Shown here one piece after another: positions 25,414 through 34,257 of a DNA stretch of 64,000 nucleotides; positions within the stretch are counted from its first letter, which is position 1; the number at the start of each line of letters is the position of its first letter. Location: assembly GCF_003259505.1 (NCBI RefSeq), contig NZ_QLLK01000002.1, positions 71,387 to 135,386 of the forward strand, read 5' to 3'. The position numbers and the translations under genes are program-made. This DNA is from Algoriphagus yeomjeoni (GTDB lineage Bacteria > Bacteroidota > Bacteroidia > Cytophagales > Cyclobacteriaceae). The notes beneath the pieces are model-generated. The model was not told the DNA's origin. It saw only the letters and a list, made by a program, of their open reading frames with translations, and made no database searches.

Positions 25414-27390
25414 TTAAATTTCCTTCATACCACAAGAAATTAAAAATTCAAATGTGCTATCATACAAACTGGGTGGCCTAGTCAGATCTGAGCTATCTCC
25501 ATGAGGAATAAAAATAACTATTCCTTGTCTAGCTCTAGTCATGAGTACCCGGTAGGCATTTCTTAGATATGATTTATCCACTTCACTTTTGATAGCTTTC
25601 CATTTAGATCCTTCAAAGGATTGATAATTCCATTTATCCTCCTTGAAATAGAAGTTAATATCCCAAGCCAAACACAGGTAGTCTATTTCCAGCCCCTGAA
25701 TATCAAACTCAGTTGCGACTGACTCTAAAAAGTAAGAAGAACGAACATCTGAGGCATCATTTAAAAACCAGTCTTCTGCTGTAATTTCATTTTTCACATC
25801 AATCCCTACAGCCCGCAATCGCCTGCCTCCAGAACTTCCAACTAATCCTATTCTTTCTGTTCCCTTAGCTTTTTTTCTAAGCCATTGTTTTGCCGTGCTA
25901 AAATCTCTAGTTACACAAATTGGAAAAACATTATTGATTTCTGCCAATATGGACTTTGCTTGAATTGAATCACCCCTTATAACCTCGTGAACAAAAGATG
26001 AAATTCTTTCTGATCGAAATGAACGGACGGAAACTGAAAGGTGAAGATACTCTTCTGAATTGCCATTTGTTTTTAGCCAATTTTTTAATTCTTCGTCAGC
26101 TAAATAGTCATTGTCACCCGTAATAAGATTGGAGTAATAGATATCCCAATCTTGGTGGTGATTTTTCAATGCATTTACCCATTCAGAAAGGCCAGCTTCA
26201 CCGGTATTGATCTCCTGTCCACCGCCGATTAAGCATATTATTGTGCAATGATTAGTATGCCTATTCATCACTTCAATCAAAAACTCAGGTTCGGACATAT
26301 CAAATTCCATCCCTTTCCCCTTCATAAAAGATGAAGCTTTCTTTTTGGTCCATGCCCTTTGGGCTTCGTCAAAAATAACCACCTTTTCATCTGGAGCTTG
26401 ATCTGAGATGAGGTTATCATCTCGAAAATGGTGAATGTTTTGAATAAAAGCATTGGCTTTTATTGCTGATTGTTTTTTGGTAAGCTTTTGGCCTTTTTCC
26501 TTTTCCTTTTGAACTTCATCTCTTACCAAAGCCTCTCTTAGCACATACACTAAAGGGCCATTTCCTGAAAGAAATACTGCATTTTCATCTTCATGAGCTT
26601 TTCTTCTTTCATTAGCGATATTGAGCCCGGCTAGGGTTTTTCCTGCGCCTGGTACACCAGTTAAAAAGCAAATTGATTTGCTCCCATCAGCCTTAGACTG
26701 TTCAATGATCCTATTTATACATTCAGTGGTAATAGATAGGTTAATTGCCCCTGCATCATGTCTAGAGATTTCCGAGACAGAGTGTCCTCTGTAAAGAGCC
26801 TGAGATGCTTCAATAATAGTTGGAGTAGGCTTGTAAATTGAATTCTCCCACAGAAATGGATTGATTTCAATTCCGTTACTCAATAAAAGTGTCTGAGCTA
26901 TGATACTTCCAATATTGTTTTGATTCGCCTTAATAGGCTCAAACAACTTGTCGCTTATTTCATAATTATTACTAACACTGGGAGCTCTTGTAGAAATCAC
27001 TAATGGAACTAGTTTTTCATGATGGCTACCTTCATGGAAATTCTTCAAGTCTAAACAATAGTCTATAGTTTGATCTACTGCATGCTTTTGATACTCTGTA
27101 TCACCAACTTTAAATTCTAGAACGAAAATGAAATCATCAATGATTAGAATATTGTCTACACGCTTTCCCATTCTAGGAATAGAAAACTCAAAATAAATTT
27201 GACCTCTATTAATTGAAGCCAATTCCTTTTTAAGAATTTCAATCTGTTTGATCCATGCATTTCGCTGTAAGATGTCCGCTGCGAAATCGTGATTTCTGAT
27301 TAACTGACCAAGAATTTTGTCGTTATTATCCTTTATAAATTCAGAAATGGAATTAGAGTAGTAGCTTCTTTGCATCAAAAAATCAATCAA
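25414..27390 (-). CDS. PD-(D/E)XK nuclease-like + DUF2075 helicase
   Basis: A 658-aa protein. The N-terminal region (about 60-130) has RVDNILIIDDFIFVLEFKVG, a PD-(D/E)XK-type nuclease signature (D, then ExK). A DUF2075 P-loop NTPase/helicase follows, with Walker A GVPGAGKT (about 244-251), Walker B VVIFDEAQRAW (about 338) and a C-terminal TRARQGIVIFIP motif of SF1-type helicases. It follows an XRE regulator with an 8-base overlap. The frame starts with TTG at 27390; an ATG at 27375 (MQRSYYSN) is an alternative. I judge it a defence module of helicase-nuclease type, but no named system was matched. Confidence 0.82.
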   Translation of the reverse strand: MIDFLMQRSYYSNSISEFIKDNNDKILGQLIRNHDFAADILQRNAWIKQIEILKKELASINRGQIYFEFSIPRMGKRVDNILIIDDFIFVLEFKVGDTEYQKHAVDQTIDYCLDLKNFHEGSHHEKLVPLVISTRAPSVSNNYEISDKLFEPIKANQNNIGSIIAQTLLLSNGIEINPFLWENSIYKPTPTIIEASQALYRGHSVSEISRHDAGAINLSITTECINRIIEQSKADGSKSICFLTGVPGAGKTLAGLNIANERRKAHEDENAVFLSGNGPLVYVLREALVRDEVQKEKEKGQKLTKKQSAIKANAFIQNIHHFRDDNLISDQAPDEKVVIFDEAQRAWTKKKASSFMKGKGMEFDMSEPEFLIEVMNRHTNHCTIICLIGGGQEINTGEAGLSEWVNALKNHHQDWDIYYSNLITGDNDYLADEELKNWLKTNGNSEEYLHLSVSVRSFRSERISSFVHEVIRGDSIQAKSILAEINNVFPICVTRDFSTAKQWLRKKAKGTERIGLVGSSGGRRLRAVGIDVKNEITAEDWFLNDASDVRSSYFLESVATEFDIQGLEIDYLCLAWDINFYFKEDKWNYQSFEGSKWKAIKSEVDKSYLRNAYRVLMTRARQGIVIFIPHGDSSDLTRPPSLYDSTFEFLISCGMKEI

Positions 27391-27592
27391 TATTCAAAAA
27401 GTCAATTAATCGGGTTTCCAGAGCTTTGGCGATTTTATAAATAGTCTCTATGGATACATTTCGCTTTCCATTTTCTATATCCGAAACATAGGTTCTATCC
27501 AGATCAGCTAGTTCTGCAAGCTTCTCTTGGGAAACCTTTTTATTATTCCTTATCTCCCTTACTTTTTTGCCGTATTCCGCCTTAACGTCCAT
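27383..27592 (-). CDS. XRE-family HTH regulator of the helicase unit
   Basis: A protein of about 69 aa starting at the ATG at 27592 (MDVKAEYGKKVREIRNN). A complete HTH_3 domain reads VSQEKLAELADLDRTYVSDI, then NVSIETIYKIAKALE. The frame is open to 27643 from a non-ATG codon, but that extension would run through the palindromic operator, so the shorter start is preferred. The stop lies inside the next gene, implying coupled translation and repression of the DUF2075 helicase gene. Confidence 0.85.
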   Translation of the reverse strand: MDVKAEYGKKVREIRNNKKVSQEKLAELADLDRTYVSDIENGKRNVSIETIYKIAKALETRLIDFLNID

Positions 27593-27609
27593 ACTGCAAT
27601 CTGAAAAAA

Positions 27610-27642
27610 TGTAGACTATCGTACCACCGACTATAGTCGACA
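27610..27642 (-). promoter_or_regulatory. Operator-like inverted repeat upstream of the XRE-helicase operon
   Basis: TGTAGACTATCG (27610-27621) and CTATAGTCGACA (27631-27642) match as inverted repeats at 10 of 12 positions across a 9-base spacer. The site lies 18 bases before the XRE ATG, as expected for autorepression (inference). Confidence 0.55.
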
Positions 27643-27670
27643 AAAAGACTTCTTTTATTTATATTTGAGA

Positions 27671-28049
27671 ATGAAAAACATACAATTCAACTACCGCTAC
27701 CGGGATGCTGATAATTACAAGCAGTTGGATTGTGGTATTTTCTAATCCAACAGGCGTTACTGTGGAGGAAGCTACTCGCCAAAATAGTCCACAGGACTTT
27801 TTCTTAACTCTCGGTTTGCTCCACACCTACCCGCAACCTGGCCCCTCGCTAAAATGATCCAAAGGGATCATTTCTTAGCGCTCGGTCCTCCCTGATGATT
27901 GGGGATTGCCTAGGCTGCATGCCTCTCCGTATAATCCGGAAGTGGATCATGAGTGGCATGAGTTTGAGGGGTTTGAAGAGAGTGAGGAGGCCTTTACTGA
28001 TGAGAGGGAGATTGGGGGGAGGTTGGAGACTGTGGAGAAGGGGTATTAA
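27671..28049 (+). pseudogene. Broken small Bacteroidota gene carrying a palindromic insertion
   Basis: The 5' end reads MKNIQFNYRYRDADNYKQ, then shifts frame to SNPTGVTVEEATRQ. After about 120 bases of palindromic DNA (about 27776-27890) the coding sequence resumes as DDWGLPRLHASPYNPEVDHE and WHEFEGFEE up to a TAA at 28047. Pieces before and after fit one small acidic protein family of unknown function that I recall in Bacteroidota. At least one frameshift plus one insertion disable it. The next gene follows after 13 bases, the usual pair arrangement. Confidence 0.75.
27846..27882. repeat. Palindromic element inserted in a gene (type B)
   Basis: CGCTAAAATGATCC-AAA-GGGATCATTTCTTAGCG folds into a long hairpin. 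A related, weaker copy (GCCAAAATAGTCCACAGGAC...) lies at about 27777-27812. They sit within the coding frame of the pseudogene. Confidence 0.65.
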
Positions 28050-28062
28050 GGATAAACTGCTA

Positions 28063-28311
28063 ATGGGGAACAATGCCATTGTATTCTGTCAGAGCGACTA
28101 CCTGAGGTCATCCAGAACTATTGAGACGGTCATTTTATCAAAGGGTACAAGAGAGCGAGCATTATTTATCTATAATTATGAAGGGTATTCCTTTAGGGTA
28201 TTTGAGGATATTCTAGCACTGATCTTGTTTTTTGAAACTGGTGTGGATAGAAGTATTCATTTTGATAGTGAAGTGGGGTTGGATGGGTTTTTAGAAAGAG
28301 TATCAATTTGA
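28063..28311 (+). CDS. Small uncharacterised protein, partner of the upstream pseudogene
   Basis: An 82-aa protein starting MGNNAIVFCQSDYLRSSRTI, with the body ETVILSKGTRERALFIYNYE and the acidic end HFDSEVGLDGFL. It has no signal peptide or membrane span. The frame is open further upstream, but that part is the antisense-like shadow of the pseudogene, so the ATG at 28063 is chosen. I recall similar pairs of small proteins in Bacteroidota with no known function. With its partner broken, this gene may be decaying. Confidence 0.6.
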   Translation: MGNNAIVFCQSDYLRSSRTIETVILSKGTRERALFIYNYEGYSFRVFEDILALILFFETGVDRSIHFDSEVGLDGFLERVSI

Positions 28312-28514
28312 GATTGTGGAGGATGATATTTTTATTTATCCACATCACTTTTTTCAAACTCTTCCTTTGTCTTACTTTTTGAAGGCAAAAAGTAACAAAA
28401 ACCTTTGTCGAAATAATGCTTCATCCGCACAAGGCCGGGCGCTGGCCCGCTATTTCGACCGCCTCCCCGCCCTGAATAACAGCGAATCTGCTAATTGACT
28501 AATATTTTCAGAGA

Positions 28515-28697
28515 CTATTCAACATCATTTGTCACCACAAATTGAAATCCACAGGATGTATCAGGGCATTGATGAATTTGGATTTGGCTGTTGGTATGGC
28601 TTTGGTCTGAAATGATCTCTGTCCTGAGTCCGCAGTGTGGGCAGGTGGTGGGTTGGTCGGAGGAAAGGAATTGGTGAGTGTAAGTAGTTGGATTCAT
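28515..28697 (-). CDS. Small zinc-ribbon-like protein
   Basis: A 60-aa protein with two Cys pairs, CPHC (about 18-21) and CPDTSC (about 44-49), spaced as in a zinc ribbon, beginning MNPTTYTHQFLSSDQPTTCP. The frame runs on to 28751 from a non-ATG codon; the ATG at 28697 places the conserved start properly. Such mini zinc ribbons are common in Bacteroidota and their role is unknown. Confidence 0.7.
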   Translation of the reverse strand: MNPTTYTHQFLSSDQPTTCPHCGLRTEIISDQSHTNSQIQIHQCPDTSCGFQFVVTNDVE

Positions 28698-28797
28698 GAA
28701 TGTAATATGTATGAAATCTATCTCTGTTAAACTGTTGCTGTTATTTCTCAACTATGAGTATCTATTTTTTTTCCTTTAGGCGAATACAACCACTGTA

Positions 28798-28829
28798 TTG
28801 AATCTTACGTAATAATTACAATATATTTG
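28798..28829 (+). promoter_or_regulatory. Bacteroidota-type promoter for a candidate sRNA
   Basis: TTG at 28798-28800, a 21-base spacer, then TATATTTG at 28822-28829, a match to the TAnnTTTG -7 consensus of Bacteroidota. Start of transcription is expected near 28836. No ORF follows before the terminator. Confidence 0.7.
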
Positions 28830-28835
28830 AAAAAC

Positions 28836-28897
28836 ATTTGGACCGGGGTGTCCCCGATCGGCAAGGAGCTCAGCGCAAGTTGGGCTCTTTGTTTTTT
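28836..28897 (+). ncRNA. Candidate small RNA of about 60 nt
   Basis: Between a consensus promoter and a terminator lies a short GC-rich transcript. It has a first hairpin around GGGGTGTCCCC (about 28855-28865) and a second, GAGCTCAGC-GCAA-GTTGGGCTC (28866-28887), closed by a GNRA tetraloop and followed by TTTGTTTTTTT. There is no start codon with a usable frame. I do not recognise the family. The start is predicted, not measured. Confidence 0.6.
28866..28897 (+). terminator. Intrinsic terminator with GNRA-capped stem
   Basis: A nine-pair stem with GCAA loop (28866-28887) followed by TTTGTTTTTTT. It is the 3' end of the candidate sRNA. Confidence 0.8.
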
Positions 28898-28924
28898 TAA
28901 GGATAAATTTTAAGTCAATCATTT

Positions 28925-29020
28925 TCCGGTTTTAGACGAATAATTGAATCCCGTAGATTTTGGCTAAAGCCAATTTATTGGTAGAATCCACATAGGAATG
29001 GGCTAAAGCCACATTCCTAT
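28925..29020. repeat. REP-like element related to the RAYT locus
   Basis: It contains the words TTTGGCTAAAGCC and AGGAATGGGCTAAAGCCACATTCCT, the same palindromes as in the repeats around the RAYT gene at 34258-35586, five kilobases away. Confidence 0.75.
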
Positions 29021-29042
29021 TTTTATCTGCTACACAATATCT

Positions 29043-29517
29043 TAATTATTGTACTCATTAAAATGGGTTAATATCTTTTTTAAATTTGGGCCAAGTTCCC
29101 CTTTCACCTCAAAGTCCCAAAACCTCAATACTGTCCAACCTTTTGATTTTTAAAGTCATTCACTTCCTGATCCCGTTCCATATTCCGCTCGATCTTTGCG
29201 ATCCAGAATTCTCGGTTGGATTTGATGGCTTCTTTCCTATTCTCCCAGTCGTAGCCATGCCAGAAGGTGCCGTCCACGAAGATGAGGAGTTTGTATTTTT
29301 TTAGGCTGATATCAGGGTTACCGAAAAGTTTGTGTTTAGGAGTTTTGTACCTCACCCCTGCCAGCCATAATGCTTTTTTCAATAGCTTCTCTGGCTTTGT
29401 ACCCTTGGCCTTGATTTGGGACATGTTGATGGAGCGGGCTTTGGTGGTGTAGAAGCCGTTCTCCTCGCTGAACTGGGCGATTGCTATTTTTGGAATTATG
29501 TAAGGCTTTGATTCCAA
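29043..29517 (-). pseudogene. vsr: Very short patch repair (Vsr-like) endonuclease, frameshifted
   Basis: The frame starts 5 bases after the helicase gene with a TTG codon and contains the Vsr core: RSINMSQIKAKGTKPE, YKTPKHKLFGNPDISLKKYKLLIFVDGTFWHGYDW (given in part), REFWIAKIERNMERDQEVNDF. It then stops at VGQY. In the next frame the expected end continues: WTVLRFWDFEVKGELGPNLK up to a TAA at 29043. A single missing base in the A-run near 29140-29150 explains the break. It may be a true loss, phase variation at the A-run, or a sequencing error. Vsr nicks at T:G mismatches left by cytosine methylation; no methyltransferase gene is seen here. Confidence 0.8.
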
Positions 29518-29522
29518 TTGTC

Positions 29523-32500
29523 TTATTTAAGAACAACCATGGAATCGTATTCATCAAACAAAGATTTTTGATATACGCCTCCTTTGATCTTATTCATCAA
29601 TTCCCGGATAAATTCATAATGCTTGACGTAAGGATTAGGAATGGTAATGCAATCAATACCTTTTGATTGAAGGAGTTGCATTTTTATTTTATCTGAATCA
29701 ATTCGTTTTTTGACTCTGTAATGCTCGGTGCCATTAATCTCAAATACCACTTTTGGAATCCGCCCCTGATAAATCACCCCATCAAATTCCTTTTTGTTGA
29801 CCAATTGATTGCTAATTTCTTCCGGGAAGACATCAGAAACTTTTACATTTCGTTCAAATCGGCTACCCTGAACTGAACAATAATGACTCATTGTTTTGTA
29901 GAATTCATCTTCAAATTTTGAATCATTCGAAAACCCTATGGTAAACCTATTTGCAGTGCTTTGTCGAATCTGGGTGGTGCCGTTCTTTTGAACGTAATCA
30001 ACCAAAGCATATAGGTCATCATCCTTCCTCGAAAGTATATCTATCGCACTTTTATCAGCAACTACTATGAGATTTTCTTGAGCCCTTGTTACACCAACAT
30101 TGATTAGCTGGCTGTTGTTTTTTATCCAGTCGTAGGTTCTGGAAGTAGTGTTTCTGGATATAGAGGTGGATATGATAATGGTTTTGTTCTCTTGTCCCTG
30201 TATTTTATGAATAGTACCGCAGCTCACCGATTTATCTATTTGATTAGCGGATTTCGCTCTTCCTAGATAGTGATTCAGAATTGCTTCTTGGTTTCTAAAT
30301 GGAGTAATGATGAAGACATCCTTTAATTTATTGTCTGCAATGTATTTTACGATCTCTTCTGCTTCTTCAATGGAAGCATTTCTACTCTGTTGATTTACAT
30401 TGTTCACATCGATCAACTTCAGCTCTCCATCAACTTTAATCTTGGAAAGGTTCAGTTTACTCTCATAAAATCGCATGTTTGAATAATTGATAATCTTCTT
30501 ACCACATCGGTAATGAAAGCTCAGCAATATATCCCTGGAAATATTATCAATCCTTTTATATAAAGAAAGAATGGAATTGTTGTGGTAATCATAGGTATTT
30601 TCGATGCCAAACAACCTCATCAATTGTTGATCTGTACTTTCCTCAAATACAACAATCGGTTTTAGCTGGTTGGTGTCACCAATTAAAACCATGTTTTTGC
30701 ATTTTGAAATTGCAATCAAGCTGGTAGAAATATCGCACTGCCCAGCTTCATCAATGACCAGTAAATCAAATTTGAATTGTCGGCCGAGCTTCCGGCTTGA
30801 TAAATTGGTTGTAAGAATTATGGGAAATACTTTTGTGAGCTTTTCTAAGTTCTCATCGTTTGCAATCCATTTGTTAAATTCTTTAACCTGTAGTTTAGAA
30901 TCTTCAATGTCAAGAATTTCTATTAACTCAGCATAATCCTTGGTTCTGAGACGTTTCAGGTATCTTAGAGATTCGTAGTAAAAAAACTGCAAGAGCTGAT
31001 GATTGTCTTTAATGACTTCATATAAATCGTCCAGATCATCAGGATTGGTTTCTGGGATCTGCCCGAGTTTCTCTTCTATGGCAAGTTTTTCTTTTTCCAG
31101 CAAATAATTCGCCCCTTGAGCTAGCATGCTGTTTACAAATTCGAGGTTTTGAGACTGCTCTAATCTGGTCTCATGATTTTTAATTTTCTCGAGCAGTTTT
31201 CTGTTTTTCTCCTTTGACTTTTCTTTGAGATTATAAAGCAAAGTTTCCTTTGGAACGTCTTTGGTTTCAAAAGCATACCACTTTTTAATTACCTCAAGTG
31301 CTTGGGCCACCAGTTCATTGTTTCCAAGGCGGAGTACTGGTAACAGAATTTCCTTATTTCTGTATTTACCTATGTACAACTTGTCTTTAATCCCGTCAAT
31401 AGGAACATTATTATTTGACGAAATCAACAGTGATTTCCCATTGGTAAGGCAGTTGACAATAATATTTAAAATGGTTTGTGTTTTGCCTGTTCCCGGTGGT
31501 CCCTGCACATAGGTGATTGGGTATTTTAGCGCATTATAGATGGTTTGAATCTGATCAATATTTATATTCTGATCGTACAGTACAATATGTGGTTCCTTTC
31601 GATTTTGCCTGTCTAGTAGTGATAGGTTTTGAAAGAAGGCCTTCAGTGGAACTTGCATTTCTTTCTGCTCGTATTCTGTATGTATGCTGTCATAAATACC
31701 AGAAATATCTATTTGCGAATATCCCAAAACGACAAGTTCGGGCCTAGAATTGATCAATTCACCAGTTTTGAAATTGGATCGCAATAACTCCTCTGCTTCG
31801 GTTCGATCTTTTTCGTAAACCGCTTCAAAATCTGCCGGACTCAAATCAGTATAGTAAGACAAGGAGTGCTTTACATCTTTTATATAAAAGTTTGAATTGA
31901 ACTGTGTTTTGCTACCTATATGTAAGGTTTTATTTACAGGATCTAGGGTAAGCTTTCTGTATGCAATAACAAATTTGCCCTTTGATGGTAAATCAATTGA
32001 AAATTCACTGATAGCCAGTTCGTACTCATAATACTTCCGGTAATCATTGTGATAAATGTCTTTTATGATCTGTTTTTGCTGTTCGTCTGTTAAGGGATAT
32101 GGATTTTCCTTTGCTAACTCAGTCAAATCCAATCCCTGAATTAAATGGGCTTTGTGAAGAAATGGGTCTTTATTGGCTTTGTAGCATTCCAAGTAGTAGT
32201 TCAATATATTATTGTCATACCGGTCAAACTCATATGCCTGCAAGCTTTCATCCTCATCCAGCTTTTTGATCAGTTTATCTGAAGATTCACAATGTGAAAA
32301 TTTCAGGATTTCAGCACTCTGGATAGATGAAATAAATATTTTTTTGTTTAGGAGTGGTTCATCCTTTGTCACATTAAACATATTTACCTGAAGTACAGCT
32401 TTTGAATTTATATCAAGTATGCTGACCCAAAAAGGTGTAATATTCCCTTCCTTGTTTTTATAGGTGATGTTTAGGTATTTCCCTTCCCGGATGGCTTTAC

Positions 32501-32531
32501 CAATGAGTGAAGTGATTTTTTTGTCAATCAT
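29523..32531 (-). CDS. SF1 helicase (Dna2/NAM7-like) with C-terminal nuclease-like domain
   Basis: A 1002-aa protein. The N-terminal about 60 residues (IREGKYLNITYKNKEGNITPFWV) look WYL-like. The helicase core has Walker A GPPGTGKT (about 345-352), DEAGQCDIS, TIHKIQGQENKTIIIS and GVTRAQENLIVVA. The C-terminal region (about 880-990) contains FDGVIYQGRIPKVVFEINGTEHYRVK in two parts, a PD-(D/E)XK/DUF2726-like nuclease pattern. It forms a two-gene unit with the downstream vsr-like gene. The combination of helicase, nuclease and Vsr points to DNA defence. No named system was matched. Confidence 0.82.
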   Translation of the reverse strand: MIDKKITSLIGKAIREGKYLNITYKNKEGNITPFWVSILDINSKAVLQVNMFNVTKDEPLLNKKIFISSIQSAEILKFSHCESSDKLIKKLDEDESLQAYEFDRYDNNILNYYLECYKANKDPFLHKAHLIQGLDLTELAKENPYPLTDEQQKQIIKDIYHNDYRKYYEYELAISEFSIDLPSKGKFVIAYRKLTLDPVNKTLHIGSKTQFNSNFYIKDVKHSLSYYTDLSPADFEAVYEKDRTEAEELLRSNFKTGELINSRPELVVLGYSQIDISGIYDSIHTEYEQKEMQVPLKAFFQNLSLLDRQNRKEPHIVLYDQNINIDQIQTIYNALKYPITYVQGPPGTGKTQTILNIIVNCLTNGKSLLISSNNNVPIDGIKDKLYIGKYRNKEILLPVLRLGNNELVAQALEVIKKWYAFETKDVPKETLLYNLKEKSKEKNRKLLEKIKNHETRLEQSQNLEFVNSMLAQGANYLLEKEKLAIEEKLGQIPETNPDDLDDLYEVIKDNHQLLQFFYYESLRYLKRLRTKDYAELIEILDIEDSKLQVKEFNKWIANDENLEKLTKVFPIILTTNLSSRKLGRQFKFDLLVIDEAGQCDISTSLIAISKCKNMVLIGDTNQLKPIVVFEESTDQQLMRLFGIENTYDYHNNSILSLYKRIDNISRDILLSFHYRCGKKIINYSNMRFYESKLNLSKIKVDGELKLIDVNNVNQQSRNASIEEAEEIVKYIADNKLKDVFIITPFRNQEAILNHYLGRAKSANQIDKSVSCGTIHKIQGQENKTIIISTSISRNTTSRTYDWIKNNSQLINVGVTRAQENLIVVADKSAIDILSRKDDDLYALVDYVQKNGTTQIRQSTANRFTIGFSNDSKFEDEFYKTMSHYCSVQGSRFERNVKVSDVFPEEISNQLVNKKEFDGVIYQGRIPKVVFEINGTEHYRVKKRIDSDKIKMQLLQSKGIDCITIPNPYVKHYEFIRELMNKIKGGVYQKSLFDEYDSMVVLK

Positions 32532-32928
32532 TTCGCTTGAATTTTAATATTCATGATTCTGGAAGCGCATCTTGTGAGAATATAATGTGACGTTTTTGTA
32601 TTATCCAAACCTTAAAAATTACTAGTTTATTGGTAAGTCTAAGTGTAATATAGGTTAGGACTTTGATCAGTAATATGCTTTTTAGTACTCTTTGGTTATA
32701 CTATTGTTAAACTTAGAACTAATCATCTAAAAATCCAATACCTCCTAAGTGGCAATCCTTTTTGATTGTTATAAACCATTAATTAGAATGCTTCTTTGGT
32801 ATTTTGTACCTCAGTCCTACATTGCAGAGTGATAACCGTTCATCGTATTTGAAAAGCAATGGTTCTATATAGAAGTGAAATTATAAGCTTAAGCTCACCT
32901 TTCTTCTGAGGTACTCAAAATTAGAACC
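32532..32928. other. Intergenic region
   Basis: AT-rich, without a supported gene, RNA or strong hairpin. It probably carries the helicase promoter on the minus strand. Confidence 0.4.
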
Positions 32929-34224
32929 CTACCTCCCCTCAGCCCTATAAAAAACATCCTGCAACCCTTCTCTAATACCTAAACTGTATAAGTTCTGGTG
33001 ATCTCTGGACGGATATACTCGGTTGGATAAAAAGATATAGGTGAGCTTATTTTCTGGATCGGCCCATACAAAGGTTCCTGTAAAACCAGAATGGCCGAAG
33101 CTGGCGGGGCTTGCCAAAGGAGATGGATACGCTTCTGCTAAGGGAAGCTCAGTATTATTCAGAAGAGGTTTGTCAAAACCTAGCCCCCGACGATTGTCGT
33201 TTTCTGGGTATTGTACTTCGGTAAATTCTTTGACGGTTTCGGCAGAAATAAGCTGCTGCCCATCCGCACTTCCATAATTCTGATACAAGAGCATCAATTT
33301 TGCCAGGTCATCGGCTGTAGCGAACAAGCCCGCATTACCAGAAACGCCTCCTTTCAGTGCTGCATTCTCGTCATGTACCCATCCTTTTACCAGGCTTTTC
33401 CTAAAAATTGAATCCACTTCGGTAGGCACAATGGCGTTCACGAAGTTTTTGCCTGTGGGCAAATATCCCAAAGTATGTGCACCTATAGGCTGGTAGAAAT
33501 TCTCTTCCAAATAAGTTTGATAGTCCTTTCCTGTGAGTTGCTCGATCAACCTAGGGAAAATCAAAAAAGTGAGTCCTGAATACAGGTATTTCTTTTCGAC
33601 TGAGACTTCGGATCGGTTGATGATTCGGTTCATCTTCCGTTCAAAGCGATTATTGATATAAATCCCGTCATATGCTTGTCCCAGAAATCGCTTATCCGAT
33701 GAATCATGCACAAATCGTTTTTTGATCTTGCCATTTTTCCGTACCACCTCATTCAAAAACACAATGTAAGGAACCAAACCAGCCTGATGGGCCAAAATCT
33801 CCCTCAGCGTCAGGTCCTTTTTGTCTTTTCGTTTTTGCCAAGGTTCCCAATAGGTGCTGAAAGGTTTGTCCAGATCAAGCTTCCCTTCGTCCACCAACTT
33901 CATTAAGGCAGGTAAAGGCCCGGCGATTTTGGTCACCGAAGCCAAATCATAGAGGTCGTTTAATGCTACAGGCTGAATGCTGTCGTAGGTATGGTAACCG
34001 TAGGCTTTGTGAAAAATAACCGTATCGTTCTTGGCTATCAAAAGCTGCGCTCCTGGAAAAGCTAAACTGGCTATCCCCATTTTCATCAGGAAATCTACGC
34101 TGCGGTTGATGAAAGCCTCATCAAATCCCATTTGAGATGGACTGGCATGGATCAATTCCCGCTGGGCAAATCCAAATTGGATCCCGGCGATAAATAAGAA
34201 AAAGGGTATCGCTATTTTTTTCAT
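32929..34224 (-). CDS. Serine hydrolase, class C beta-lactamase/esterase-like
   Basis: A 431-aa secreted protein with a signal peptide (MKKIAIPFFLFIAGIQFGFA, cut near FAQ). The active-site motif SVTK (SxxK, about residues 95-98, DLASVTK) gives the Ser nucleophile and Lys. A Tyr-containing YSG motif (KKYLYSGL, about 208-215) and a C-terminal HSGFTG (about 390) complete the penicillin-binding-protein/beta-lactamase fold. In Bacteroidota such enzymes act on peptidoglycan peptides, D-amino acid peptides or esters; the substrate cannot be told. It is single and followed by RAYT repeats. Confidence 0.88.
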   Translation of the reverse strand: MKKIAIPFFLFIAGIQFGFAQRELIHASPSQMGFDEAFINRSVDFLMKMGIASLAFPGAQLLIAKNDTVIFHKAYGYHTYDSIQPVALNDLYDLASVTKIAGPLPALMKLVDEGKLDLDKPFSTYWEPWQKRKDKKDLTLREILAHQAGLVPYIVFLNEVVRKNGKIKKRFVHDSSDKRFLGQAYDGIYINNRFERKMNRIINRSEVSVEKKYLYSGLTFLIFPRLIEQLTGKDYQTYLEENFYQPIGAHTLGYLPTGKNFVNAIVPTEVDSIFRKSLVKGWVHDENAALKGGVSGNAGLFATADDLAKLMLLYQNYGSADGQQLISAETVKEFTEVQYPENDNRRGLGFDKPLLNNTELPLAEAYPSPLASPASFGHSGFTGTFVWADPENKLTYIFLSNRVYPSRDHQNLYSLGIREGLQDVFYRAEGR

Positions 34225-34257
34225 TCTGGTAGAGTTTAGTTTAAAATTATTGAAAAA

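Noticed and set aside
27895-28062. Upstream extension of the 82-aa ORF
   Set aside because: In this stretch another frame continues the pseudogene's protein family, so the shared frame is a shadow; the ATG at 28063 is used.
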